Assembly: GCA_009746045.1 (NCBI GenBank) | Contig: RPFO01000016.1 | Location: forward strand, 869,395 to 933,394 | Origin: Mesostigma viride | Taxonomy: Eukaryota; Streptophyta; Mesostigmatophyceae; Mesostigmatales; Mesostigmataceae | Reading direction: 5' to 3' | DNA length: 64,000 nt | Shown here: positions 22,337 through 33,939 of the stretch, piece by piece | Layout of the letters: each line of letters starts with the position of its first letter | Position numbering within the stretch: position 1 is the stretch's first letter | Made by a program: the position numbers and the translations under genes | The notes under the pieces: model-generated | Told to the model about the DNA's origin: nothing | The model's database searches: none | The model's input: the letters and a program-made list of their open reading frames with translations, nothing else

Positions 22337-23301
22337 ATGTTCTTACATGAGTTTGAGCTTGCAAGGCGCTGTCAGTTTCGAATCTTGATGCGCTTTCTTG
22401 ACCGTTGCCTGCCCCTCTCTAAACCCCCCATTTTTTATGATGTTACCAGGCATTTGCCTTACCCTAGTGTACTTTTGCAGTTTTTTAGGCGCTGTATGGG
22501 TTTAAATACCTTCATAGATGTTAGTTATTCTTTTGCTACGTTCATACTGCGTGATTGTATGGCCATGGGCTGCATCCAGCGTGCTTTCAAGCTTATACGG
22601 GTGAGTGAAGAATCTTGGTGATAAACCACTGTCATCATGTGCCAGCAAGTATGTTGGCCATGCCATGGCAAGGCAAAACAGTGTTAGCCATCTCTATTCT
22701 TGTTAAAAACAATTGAAATATGCTTAACCTACCCATTATATTGGTGGTTAAGGCTCATAATAAAACCCTTTGTAGGTAGGTATCAATGCCCATTCCCTAC
22801 GTGCGTGCATAGGCTCTCACACATATACTAAGGTATAATATAACTGCAATATGATGATGCAAGTATGTTTTCCTGTTATGCTAGAAGGGAAATGAGTTGA
22901 TTGGCATGGTTGGTTGCCACGGTGGTGTGTAGTATGACCGCACTTACATGCTTGCACATTGCTAGCAACCTCGAAACCCATTCTTAGGGCTGGTGGTTTT
23001 TGGTGAGTTTCAGGTAGAGGCTGTGGCCAAATTGAGCCCAGTTTTTTGCCATGTTTCAAGAACTATATTGTTTACACGCCTATATTTTTTCAACATGCAT
23101 ATGGATTTTATTGAATTTTCCCAACTCGTCCTTCCACAGAAAATTGCCAAATCGCGAGCATGGGTTGACACCCTTGTAAAATTTTACATGATTTGGTCAA
23201 CATATGATTTTTTAGGCATATGCCCAAGCATTAGCATGATATTGAGTGCTCTGATGCATATCAAACATATGGGGTACCCCCCTACCCTTACCGCTACATG
23301 A
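22337..23301 (+). CDS. Unrecognised spliced ORF of the TTAA element
   Basis: Exons 22337-22600 and 23014-23301. Donor GTGAGT and acceptor TTTCAG are both phase 0, joining FKLIR to VEAVAKLSP, total about 183 aa. Exon 1 reads MFLHEFELARRCQF ... RCMGLNTFID; exon 2 ends SALMHIKHMGYPPTLTAT. It is rich in Phe, Cys and basic residues and shows no DDE, RT or zinc-finger motif I can place. The same ORF is intact in copy 3 and open with many substitutions in exon 1 of copy 2. Upstream, another frame encodes CRKCHFCGH followed by GTAAAG, a possible further exon. It may be a transposase of an unfamiliar type or a passenger gene. Confidence 0.45.
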
Positions 23302-23570
23302 TCTCAAAGTTGGCATACTCAGTCCTATTTTTAGGACTGAGTTTTGACGTACGACGTGTTAATACATTCTAGGCTACTTCCTGCAAGAGTGGAATGTAAG
23401 CAGCACTTGCTCTAGGTGCCTCAAGGGCACCGGCACCCTCATGATCTTCACACTATGCCCAGCTATAAGGGGGAGTATGTCATGTGGGGGAAGATCATCA
23501 TGGCTATACAAGAGCTAGGGCATGGCTTCTCGACAGAGAGCATCTCTCTGCATGGCATAGCATGGCTAAA

Positions 23571-23658
23571 TTCGTCGTCTGTCCCTGGTCCTCTACGGAG
23601 GACTGAGTTGAACTCAGTCCTCTCTAGAGGACCGAGTTTTTGGGTTTCGTAGAAAATT
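23571..23658. mobile_element. 88-bp solo end of the TTAA element
   Basis: TCGTCGTCTGTCCC, a GGACTGAGTTGAACTCAGTC palindrome and GTTTTTGGGTTTCGTAGAAA match the left end of the 1.72 kb element but nothing beyond. Inserted in the LINE family C 3' UTR. Confidence 0.6.
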
Positions 23659-23783
23659 CAACATCCATGGGGGTCCCATTATAGACAAAGTGATGGCTAA
23701 ATGTTGAAGGCATCATCCGCATTCCATGCACCCCATCAATCCCATATATTCATTTGATCATTTCCCTGATCATTTCCCTTATC

Positions 23784-23829
23784 GATCAAGGAGACAACTA
23801 GCGCAGGCCAGAAATCGGGAGAATCCGGG
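23784..23829 (+). mobile_element. Short retroposon fragment (GAGACAACC family)
   Basis: ATCAAGGAGACAACTAGCGC through AATCGGGAGAATCCGGGC, about 46 bp. Confidence 0.7.
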
Positions 23830-23831
23830 CA

Positions 23832-24480
23832 TAATTAATTAATTAATTGAACTCGTGCTCCCGTTGGGGAGTCACGGAGCACCGAGGTGCTAGCTTTTAA
23901 TCCCTGTGTGTGCACAACAGGAGAAAGGGCAGAGACCCCCTAGTTTCTCCCCTTAATGCCAGAGGCATGCCGGCCATGCACAGCTGCAATCGAACACGTT
24001 CGAAAATCCGGCAAGGTCTGTGGGTGCAATATGACCCATGTGAGCATATCATAACAAGGAGCGTGGGCAAGTAATCTGATCATATAGTGCTGCTGCTGCT
24101 GCCAGGGTGGGGTTCAGGTCGTCGTCCAGCGTCTGGACAGGTGAGGTCGTGCATGCGACCTCTTGCAACGAGAAAGGAACCGCTCAGGCTTGTCATCACG
24201 GCCGGGAGGGGAAGGTGAGCAGTGAGGACTGGTGGGGGAGCCGCCTTGTCCCGAGAGTGGGCCGGAAGGCGGTGGCACCCACGCAGTTCTACCTCACCTA
24301 CCAGGCCCATGAGCTAGGGTACTGATATGGAGCTGGTCCTTAAGCTCGTCGCGGACCAGGTTGACGTCTCACCTGGCTTCTGGGGGAAGCGACGCAGCAC
24401 CACCGGGCGGCAGTCGCGGCGAGCGCGGTCGGTGGCCTCCCGTTAATTGTTGTGCCTGGCAAAGGTCTTCAAGCTTTTTT
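23832..24480 (-). mobile_element. LINE family D, ORF1 joined directly to 3' UTR
   Basis: Minus strand: 24480-24100 is the ORF1 remnant (AGAAGCCAGGTGAGACGTCA, GACGAGCTTAAGGACCAG), passing within about 30 bp into the 3' UTR (CTTGCCCACGCTCCTTG ... ACGGGAGCACGAG) and a TTAATTAATTAATT tail near 23832. No ORF2 between. Confidence 0.65.
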
Positions 24481-26143
24481 GCGGGGGAGTGGACATCTTG
24501 GATGTCTGCAATGTAATTTCCAGACGGCATCACACATGCCAGGGCAGAACAACAGCATTTACGGGGTTTCCACTATCATACTTGGACAGCTGTGTCTAGT
24601 TACCCTGAGAAAATTTCTGCGGGGGAGTGGATATCCCAGGTCTGCCAAAGGGTTGCCAGATGCTATCATGGAGGCATATGGCATGGTAGATGCCACCACA
24701 TCAGGGGACATCGGGATACCTGCAGTGGGTTGTCCCCTAGAGGGTATCACACGTGCACCCATGAGTTGCCAGGTGTCTCTTGCATGGGTTGCCCACTTGC
24801 TAGACGGTGTCCTTTGACACATGTTCCCAGAGGGGGTGGACCACTTGCTTGACAACGTCCCTTTACAAGTGGGGTGTGGGTCACTTGCCATGCGGTTGGG
24901 GCCCTTACCTGCGCCAGACCATTGTGACCACGCATTTACTTCTCCCAGGACATGATGGTTACCACTGCTTGTTGGCAGATGGTCCCTGTTGGGCCTAGGA
25001 GGTGCACTAGGACAGCAAGTATGGACACCAGGGCTGCTGTCATAGTTCTTATCTGTGAATATATCTGATATAGTTCTCAGATCAGAATTTTTGACACTGG
25101 TCAAGGCGTTTTTAGGCCCATTTTTTCGACTTTTGGGAAGTTCTGCTGGCTGTTGGACCACCTCAGGCCCTTGTGCTCCTCCGGCTTAGGAGTTCTGGCT
25201 ACCTGGCAATTGGTAGTAGCCCTGTTCGAGTCTGCTATCTTAACAGGTTGGCAGTCTGTGGCTTGCCTACTAGGCAGTTTTTCTGAGTGCCATATAGTGA
25301 AGAGTGCTGGCTCCTTCCTGCAGCCTGATTGACGTTCAGTCAGGGCAATTGACAGCATGTGGTCCTTCTTCCAAGCAGCTTCCGGAGCCAAGCTCATTGG
25401 TGTCCGTTCCAGGCCTCCTTCAAGCAGCTTAGTCACTTTTCCACAGCGTGACCGGCGCAAGCAGCTAGTCTTGGTTGTCCAGTCAGGCAATAGCTGTGTT
25501 GGATACCCACATGTGGGGGTGACGCTGATTGGGCGTGGTGGCAGTAGCCTATTGGGGGCTTGAGGTCAGTGGGGGATTGGTGACTTGTCTATGGCGGGCA
25601 TGGCACATGGGGGCGACGTTGGAGAGTATCCTGGTGGTGGACTAGTGCTGTTGGTGGTGACTGCAAGCACTCATGGTGGCGACTGCAAGCACTCAATGGT
25701 GGAGACTTCATCAAGCACTGCATGGTGGCCGCTGGCGACTCTGGTGACTTGGGGACGCCCAAGTGACGCGTATCTGTAATGCTGGTGCCTGCTCCTGACG
25801 CTGTGTTGGGTCCTGCCTGCTGGTGGACATCAAGCCAGCCGTGTGCAGATGAGTAACCTCCTACCCTTGCTTTGCCCTGCTATGGACTTATCCTTGCTTG
25901 CATGGTGCCAGGATGGCTTGTTGTCTTGATAGTACACCATCCGCCCTTGAGCTGATTGCTTAATTGCACAGCATGATGGTTGTATGAATGGGACTGCTTG
26001 CACGGGGGGTCTGGCATCATGTTTGCATGGGTAGGATGTCCTTGTGGGTTGGATGATGGGCGGGATCAACGGAGCTCTAACGGTGGGGCCGGCTGGAATC
26101 TTTGGCATGACAGTGATGACAATGGTGCCCACTCCGTTGACTC
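24481..26143. other. Degenerate repeat-like DNA, no gene recognised
   Basis: Imperfect duplication around GCGGGGGAGTGGA (24485, 24610) and several CTTGC(C)-rich stretches. Short ORFs only. Style (GT-rich, low CpG) resembles the host DNA at 27151-38228, suggesting an old retroelement. Confidence 0.35.
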
Positions 26144-26320
26144 TTAACCCCTCAACCGTCTCTGACTCGTGCCTAGGATGAGTCACCAGTTGCACAGTAC
26201 GCCACAGGTGCCCCCATTCAACCTAATTATTATTTCTAGACCATACTGGGAACCAAGCATACCCATATGAGGGCCCACCTGGGGGTATAGTGGGTGGTCC
26301 TAGTACTAGGTCCCCCTGCT

Positions 26321-26330
26321 CTATAAATAG
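26321..26330 (+). promoter_or_regulatory. TATA-like box in piggyBac copy A
   Basis: CTATAAATAG, conserved with its flank (CTGCTCTATAAATAGCCCCC) in copy B at 38638-38647. It points inward from the left end, opposite to the transposase frame of copy B. Conservation between diverged copies suggests function. Confidence 0.4.
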
Positions 26331-26678
26331 CCCCCCCCTCAGGGGGGTACGGTGAGTGTGTGCGGTGACACTCTTACAATGCGTGATAGACCTCTTTTCT
26401 CAATGAGTTGACCCTGGGGTTGGTTTTGTAGATAGGTTTACAAGTTAGGATGGGTAACCAACACTAAAAATTGTAACCGCCCCAGGGACCCACAAGAGAG
26501 TGCTAAAAATAACTGGTGACTCATTTGAGTCACCAGTTTTGGGGGGGCTAAAACAAGCATTCTAGTGCAGTTTTGAACCTGGACATGATAGGTAAGCATG
26601 GAATATTGGTAAAAATGCATGCTAACACCTATTCCAACCAGGGTGCCACCAACGCTTGCCATAACCACTGCCGCATAT

Positions 26679-26707
26679 CAAAGAGACAACCAGCGCAGGC
26701 CAGAAAG
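26679..26707 (+). mobile_element. 29-bp retroposon fragment with 7-bp target duplication
   Basis: CAAAGAGACAACCAGCGCAG plus nine bases, flanked by CGCATAT on both sides (26672-26678, 26708-26714). Copy B of the host element lacks it (39005-39015), giving a direct empty site. Confidence 0.85.
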
Positions 26708-27479
26708 CGCATATGCTTGGAGAAGGCTACGCGCGTGCCGCGAGCACGGGCTTCACAACCAACGCATGATGGACCACGTATACCTTGGATTTCACCCTAG
26801 TATGTCAGGGGGGACTGCAACTGTACCCAAACACTACATCCAAGCACTTACATGTCTTGTTTCACCCAGGGAACTGCAAGAAAATGCTCAAAATAACTGG
26901 TGACTATTTTGAGTCACCAGTTTAGAGTACCCTGTTGACTTTGACCAGGGTTTGCACCCTGGTCCGGTGGTCAGATACGGTCATTCAAGTGTCCTACGGA
27001 AAGAGCAGATCTAGATCTTTCCAACGGTCCTATTTTTACCCGAAAAAACCTTCCCGCCAGATCCCTACAGGGCGCACAAACTCGTGCCGATTTTGAGTCA
27101 CGAGAAAAACTCGTGGTCGAAAATCGGCACGAGGACGGTTGAGGGGTTAATTTTAATTGAGGAGTTGGACTACTTGGTGCTGGGCGGGGGCTCACATGAG
27201 CTTAGAGGTGTGGGTTAGTTGGGGGACCCATTCAGCCCTCTACCACCCTTACAACCTGCCTCATGTGCATCAGTATCCGTGGTACACTGACATTAATACC
27301 ATTTGGCAGTCTACGTGGTCCACGGACATGGATACTACTTTCCATGCTTTGACTAGGGGGACATGATGGTTCAGTCTACTTGCTAGGGCCCTGCCAAGCT
27401 GAGGGTGTATCTGTTTGATGACTGATGGCCTCATCCAGCATACCCTTACGCTGCCCTACTTGTGCAACCTTGTCTTGGG

Positions 27480-29229
27480 CAGTGTGAGATCATACGCCGT
27501 ATAATACGGTATAATACGGTATAATACGTAATACGCTGGCTTTTAGCGTATAATTTTTCATACGTAATACGTTTTAGCGCATAATGACGTATAATACCGT
27601 ATTATACCGTATAATGCCGTGTTTTCCGCGTTTTTTTTACGTTTTGCGCGGCTAGGATGCCAGAACGACAGGGCAACGATTTGAAGCCACAGATTTCGTA
27701 TCTCTACTAAGTACTGACCCGTCTGAACTTTCACAATTCGACGCGATCTTATTTTGACATTGTGGTGCACAGTGCGCGCACCGTGCGGAGGTGGCCATGG
27801 CGACGTGCGTTCCGTTAAAATATGGCTAATCCGCCGGCGGGCGACAGGCGAAAAAATTAAGCCGATGGTTAAAAGTGATGTTCTATTATGATGTTTCATA
27901 GCAAGATCTGCACTATTTGCAAATTCGCTGCCTTTGTTGGTACAGATTTGCACGGGGGTCTCATCCAACGTCAATTTGGCCGCGATGAATAATCTAGCAT
28001 GTGTGCCTGCGACGGTAGAACTCGACATTCGTGGGTTATTTTGATGCAGCAAGAGCCGTTTAGTAACGGACACCATGAAAATAACCTAAGCATCTTCGAT
28101 CTGCGGCCATTTCCTGTCATTTCTAAAATGATTTCGTTCAGGCCTGCGCGATCCGCGGTTAATCCATCCATGGCTGGCTGGCTTTTCTTGCGCGCCTGGG
28201 TAGGAAATAATGCCGGCCGTGGTACGTTGATTTGCCGCATGTCACCGCCCAGTCTGTTTGCGCTCTTAATGAACCTGGCATGAAACTTTTTGCGCCGTTT
28301 CTGGGTTTTTCTTGCTATTTTGTTCTCCACTTGTTGCAGTTGTGCTATCAGATTTTCCGCAGCTTTCAATGGTTTTCCTTACGCTGCGTATGCCATGCTT
28401 CCTAAAGCTACCCAGAATTGATCGGACAGTTATCTGGCTTTGCTACGCTTCCTGTATGGAGGTTTTCACACGGTAGACATTCTATATTGCGTAGTCAAGG
28501 ACCCTAGCTGCCTGGGAGCGGCATCACCGTTGCAAGGAGCTGGCGAGCTCATAGACGCCTGTCATGCTCTTCAGCCTGCTGGAAAACAAGGTTGTTGTAT
28601 GGAAGGTGAGAATATGTGAGTTACTTATCACATCCCCACCTGTTTAGCCTCCGTGGTTCCCCAACGGGGACACGAGATTAATTAATATTAATTAATTAAT
28701 CCAGTTAATTAATTAATTAATGCACACCACGAGTCACACACCTGTAGTCACATGCAGCTCAGTATATTCACATAGCATCGCACCATGCAAACATGCTACA
28801 TGCATTAATTGTATACTACTGTAGTATTTGCGTGCATGCACAGCCACATATATATATTAAAATATATAATTACTTGCATCAAAGTGAAGGCACCCAAGTA
28901 AACATAACCAATATAAAGCCACATATATACACATACACACAATTATGCATGCGCACGTTTACATTCTCAGTATTACATGCAATACATCGATCGTGTCCAC
29001 AATATCCACCGTATAGAGTATAGCCGAGGGTAGGGCAACCTTGGATTATGTCCAAAACAGTGTTAAAAACATGTGGATTGATGGTGGGTGTCTTAAAATG
29101 TGTAAAATCAGAGTATTCTGAGTGTGTCCGTACGAAAACGTATAATACCGTATTATACCGTATTATACCGTATTATACATTATACTCCACCGTGACCGTA
29201 TAACGCGTATAACGTACGATCTCACTCTG
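27480..29229. mobile_element. hAT-type element 1 (1,750 bp), non-autonomous
   Basis: Ends CAGTGTGAGATCATACG and CAGAGTGAGATCGTACG (inverted), with a perfect 8-bp duplication GTCTTGGG (27472-27479, 29230-29237). Subterminal runs of CGTATAATACGG occupy 27490-27640 and 29135-29215. Internal minus-strand ORFs (27558-28076, 27971-28369) show no hAT transposase motif. A LINE-type tail (CCCCAACGGGGACACGAG, TTAATTAAT) sits inside at 28650-28720. Confidence 0.9.
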
Positions 29230-29875
29230 GTCTTGGGCTCCTTCGATCCTAATGCCCACATTACCTTGCATGGTAGTGCCACCTGGATGGTTGCGGGGAG
29301 TGATGTTGTTGTTGGGGCCCTGCCAAGCTTGGCCACATCAGTTGGCTGATTGGTGATTGCTTTCAGTCTGCTCTCAAGCTGCCTTGTATGCAACTCTGTC
29401 TTGGACACTTTGCTGTAGTTCCCACCCCATCTTTAGTCATGAGGTGCATAGGACGTCCTAATAGAGCGACCCTGCAGGCCACCAGTGGTTTAGTGGGCTG
29501 AGAGACTTGCCTCCCCCACCCTTCTCTGGTTGGCTGGGCCTCTGTCTTCATGCGTAGCCCATGGCGTTTGTTCCTGCTAGGTCATGCTGTCAATCTTGGG
29601 AAGCTGATACCAGGATTATTACAGCTTATTCTACGCAGAGGGGTGGAATTATTAGGCATGCTGGTAGTCTCCAGCAGTTTACCAGTTATGCTGAGGGGGA
29701 TTTGTGTGGGGAGCAGGGCGTGCAGGGGATTGGGCTGCATCTAACCCTTGCATGGGGGTAGCGTGTGCTACGATTTTTAAGTTGGGGCATACCGTTCATA
29801 ATGCTGGTGAGGCATTAATTACTGATCTTCTGCTATCCCTCTCAAGGCTGTGGATGGTTTTCCCAGGCATCTTAA

Positions 29876-31596
29876 CACGTCGTCTGTAGCCACACCTATT
29901 TTTAGGACTGAGTTCAACTCAGTCCTAAATTTAGGACTGAGATTTGGGGTTTCGTAGAAAATTTGCCCCGATCGGAAGGTTTGTCAAAAAAATTCCCTCA
30001 AAATTTATTCAAATACTACGTGAAAAGATCTTTCTTGGACATATTTTTGCGATTTTTTTGGATTTGGTATGAGCGGCTAAATGTACGGTCAAAGAACAGG
30101 TGGTAAGGGTACTTTTCCACGTGAAACGTGAGTTCCGGAAATGCACGACCTAGCCATGGCGGCTTGCGCCCATGCATGCAGTTTACGTTTTCCGACGATA
30201 TAGCTGGCCAAACTCAGGAAATTGATTTTATATATCCTAGAGATGATACAAGTCAACTTTCAGCTCGCGGGGATGGGATTTACTAGGTGTCGGCACCGTT
30301 CTTGCTGGAAAAAGCTGCGATCAGGCAGGCCGACGGAATTGATTACTACAACTGCTTTCCGGCGAAATTCGAAGGATTTATAGGTATCTTTCTACCTTTT
30401 ATCATGTATTGTCATAGAATTGACTTAGTGGCAGTATAGATTTGATGATTTCGACCACTCTGTCACGTCATGGTGTGTGTGCCTCAAAGTGCCACTTTTG
30501 CGGGCACCGCCTGGGCCAAGGTAACGCCAGCCATGCAAGGTAAAGCCGGAATATCGTTGTCTCATCATTTCTTGATGTTCTTACATGAGTTTAAGCTTGC
30601 GAGGTGTTGCCAGTTTCGAGTCTTGATGCTCTTTCTTGACCGTTGCCTGCCCCTCTCCAAAACCCCCTTTTTAGATGATGTTGCCAGGCATTTGCCTTGC
30701 CCTGGTGTAGTTGTGCAGGTTTTTAGGCGCTGTATGGGTTTAAACACCTTCATAGATGTTAGTTGTTCTTTTGCTACGTTCATACTGCATAATTGTGTGG
30801 CCATGGGCCTCGTCAAGGGTGCTTTCAAGCTTATATGGGTGAGTGAAAGATCTTGGTGGTAAACCACTGTCATCATGTGCCAGCAAGTATGTTGGCCATG
30901 CCATGGCAAGGGAAAACAGTTTTATCCATGTCCATTCTTGTTAGAGACACTTGAAATATGCTTAACCTGCCCAATACATTGGTGGTTAACACATAAAAAA
31001 CCCCTTTCGTGGGTAGGTATCCAAACCCATTCCCTACGTGCTTGCATAGGCTCTAACACATTATAAGGTATAATATAACTGCAATATGATGATGCAAGCA
31101 TGTTGTCCTATTATGCTGGAAGGGAAATGAGTTGATTGGCATGGTTGGTGGCCACGGTGGTGTGTAGTACGACCGCACTCCCATGCTAGCATTTTGTTAC
31201 CAAGGCCCAGTCCTATTTATAGGACTGGCAGTGTTTTGCATGTTTCAGGCAGTGCCAGTGGCCGAATTGTGTCCAGTTTTTTGCCACAGTTCAAGAACTC
31301 TAATATCTACATGCCTATGATTTTTAATAGTGAATATGGATTTTATTGGATTTTACACACTCGTGCTTCCACAGAAAATTCCAAAATCGCGAGTAAGGGT
31401 TGAGAGTCATGTATAATTTTACATGATTTGGTCAACATATGATTTTTTAAGCACATGCCCAAGCATTAGCATGATATTGAGTGCTATGATGCATATCAAA
31501 CATATGGGGTACCCCCCTACCCTTACCGCCACATGATCTCAAAGATGGTACCTATACTCAGTCCTATTTTTAGGACTAGTTTCTACAGGGGACGTG
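29876..31596 (+). mobile_element. TTAA-flanked element, copy 2 (1,721 bp, diverged)
   Basis: Flanked by TTAA (29872-29875, 31597-31600). Same structure as copy 1. The first ORF has a TAG at the Gln before VSA. The exon at 30470-30862 is open (FMRLL-type differences, RCMGLNTFID kept) with its GTGAGT donor, while the last exon has stops. Older, probably inactive. Confidence 0.85.
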
Positions 31597-32938
31597 TTAA
31601 GGAGAAATAGTGTGCCTTGTGATTATCATAGGCCACTGGCTATGGGTTTGAGTGTACTAGCTACTAAGGAGATGTGGCTTTACCTCACTCTCACTCCTTT
31701 GGTGCGACTAGAGGGGGGGAATTTTGTTCTGGTGGGGAGGAGATCTGTGAGGATCATAGCGTGGATTCACCCTGGGATTTCAGTTCATCCTGTCGGGTTC
31801 ACCTCATAGATCCCTGACTATGTGGTATCCTGGTTTCGCTGGCCATCGGTGGGCTATTTTGGCTGTGCTTTGTGGCATCTCCCCAACCTGCTGACGGGTA
31901 CCCACGGGTGACAACCCTGTCCACGGCCTCTCTTCATCATGGGTGTACTTCTGAGATACCCTTGCTCTTCCTGAGGCGACCCTGTTGGCGACGTTTCCCT
32001 GCTGGATTTGCTCCTGCCTCTTGGTGACTGCACTTCCACCTGGGGCGCTGTTGACGTTTCCACGTTCCAGTTTGCGTGGACTGACGGGTGTCAGCAAGCC
32101 TTTGACTTGCTGCAGCAGAAGCTCACGCCAGCCCCTAGCTGTGTTAGGATTGAGCATTCTTGGAATCCATCCAGCCTGCTATGACCTGTTGGTGATCTGA
32201 GGGAGGTCCCCAGTTGGGATGGATTGGGGATTTATTATGGCTCTGTTACCTGCCACTCGTTGTTGAGGTGATACAGCATCTGTCCCTGACTACCTGTTCC
32301 CTTGAGAAGGGCTGGGATCTTTGGGGTGTGCAGTGTTGACTAGCTTTGATAAGCCTTGGACCCTGGCAGCCCATTTAGTTTTGTGGGGTTCGCTGTATAG
32401 AGGGTTAGCCTGGCTACATGACACTTGGCTTCCTGCCCTGATCAAGCAGTGAGAGTTGTCAGTATTTGGTGGCATGGATCCCTGTGGATGAACCGTTATC
32501 CCTGGGAATGTCAGACTTGTCTTTCACCCGTGGACTCATAGCTGAGGGAGGGTGGTGTCCCAGAATATGGAGTGGCCTCGCCTTGTTTGGCTTAGGTGCC
32601 TTGATCCTGTTTACTCCTTCTTGGATACATGTGGACTCATTGAATCCGACGGGGATCTGAGTTGAGTGGGATGGACTCTGGTGGGAGTTTGGTTCGACTG
32701 AGCTGAGATGACATCCAAATTTTGGTGACCAGTTTCTGAGGATGGTTGAGGGGATATGAGCCTGGATGGCACATGGAGAGTGACTTCTGTGTTGTACCCT
32801 CGACGTATGGAGTTGTTCACCTAGGGCTTGATTCGTGGTATGATTAAGACACGTGGTTCATGTCCTGCACGTCTTCTTGTACCAGACCAATAGTATATAA
32901 CTGGAGGTTTCTACCTTGGTGCTGCTGAGTGGCCTATA

Positions 32939-33444
32939 TGGATCAAAGGAAGTGCATGGGCCCCTGTGATCACTGTGAGACTTTGGCCAAGGCGTTGGCT
33001 GCACTCAACAGAGAGGAGGGGAGGTGAGCTCTGAAAGCTATGTGGAGGAGGTCCTCTCAGCTGCACACCAGCCTGTATGAGAGTGGCTCCCCTTTTGTGG
33101 CTCATCTGCTGCATAGGATGTATGCATTGTCACCAGGACCTGAGATTGACATGAGGTGTGCTGAGGGGCAGGACATGCTGGCAGCCTTACCTGAGGCCTT
33201 GAAGGAGGCATTTACTCAGTTGCAGCCAGTGAGTACGGGAGAGGCTTCCTACATGGAGCTGTCGGAGTTTTCAGTTCAGAAGGGTGACTTTGAGTTGGTT
33301 CCTTCTTCCTCCAGCTCGGCCAGAAGGTGTTTTCCTTTGGAGACTTCTAACCTCTTTTGCAATCCAGGGCTGCCCCAAGTACACTGTGGAACCCAAGGTG
33401 CGTCTGACGCCACTAAGGGTGCTGGTGCCTCTGATAGGTGCTAA
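32939..33444 (+). pseudogene. Unrecognised ORF with one internal stop, possible retroelement gag-like remnant
   Basis: Frame from the ATG at 32939: MDQRKCMGPCDHC, a TGA near 33028, then open to 33444 (MWRRSSQLHTSL, EALKEAFTQLQP, ELSEFSVQKGDFELV). Another frame is open to 33547. CxxC near the start is suggestive only. Function not assigned. Confidence 0.3.
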
Positions 33445-33939
33445 GTGGTCTGTGGTCAAGACCTTTCTGCAGTTCTGGTGGGCGTACAGATCATGGGTGA
33501 GCAGGCACAAGACGTCCTCTACTTGGGTGATGGACCCTGAGAGTTAGTCTGTGGTGCTCCTCTCCTATCCAGGGGCGTGCCTTCGCTGTGCTGCCCAGAT
33601 GGTGGCAGGGGCTGCTGAGACTTGCGTGGTGCTGCAGGTCAGCAGGAACTGGCCAGAGTTGGCCCACATGGTGGAGCAGTTTCCCATGTGTGGACCCAAG
33701 GGCAAGGATGGCCTGAATGGAGATTGGTATAGCCTGTGAGGAACGGGGCTGAGAAAGAAAGGGGGCTTTGGATTGTGGTGTGAGGGGGGGGATTCCAGGA
33801 TGGATGATGGGGGGGCTCCATTCCAGTTCTGATGTTCCAGTCCAGAGTTCCAGAATTCCAGAATGATGACGGGATGACTTCCAGTATTGCTGTGTTTATC
33901 TGGGCTTGTAGTGGATAAGGATGTGACTTGTCTTCTTAA

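Larger units (their letters stand above)
21639..23358 (+). mobile_element. TTAA-flanked element, copy 1 (1,720 bp)
   Basis: Ends CACGTCGT(A/T)CGTCA in inverted orientation, each abutting TTAA (21635-21638, 23359-23362). The palindrome CTCAGTCCTATTTTTAGGAC (and variants) lies just inside both ends. Nearly identical to copy 3 (33940-35659, opposite strand) and diverged from copy 2 (29876-31596). TTAA targets are known for piggyBac and Sola3; the ends do not show the usual piggyBac CCY start. Confidence 0.88.
21554..23780 (-). mobile_element. LINE family C 3' UTR copy split by the TTAA element
   Basis: 21554-21634 (TTAATTAATT run, CTCCGTTGGGAGTCAATGTA, CCTGAGAAGGGGCATATATG) and 23363-23780 (GCATGGCATAGCATGGCTAA, CATCCATGGGGGTCCCATTA) are two halves matching 14905-15330. 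The 1.72 kb element at 21639-23358 separates them. Confidence 0.75.
26148..27146. mobile_element. piggyBac-type non-autonomous element, copy A (999 bp)
   Basis: Ends CCCCTCAACCGTC in inverted orientation, abutted by TTAA (26144-26147, 27147-27150); CCC ends plus TTAA match the piggyBac superfamily. It shares both ends and a subterminal palindrome (CTGGTGACTATTTTGAGTCA) with copy B. No transposase sequence. Confidence 0.85.

Noticed and set aside
27558-28369. hAT transposase in hAT-type element 1
   Set aside because: The two minus-strand ORFs show neither the hAT dimerisation motif nor a BED zinc finger; treated as non-coding filler.
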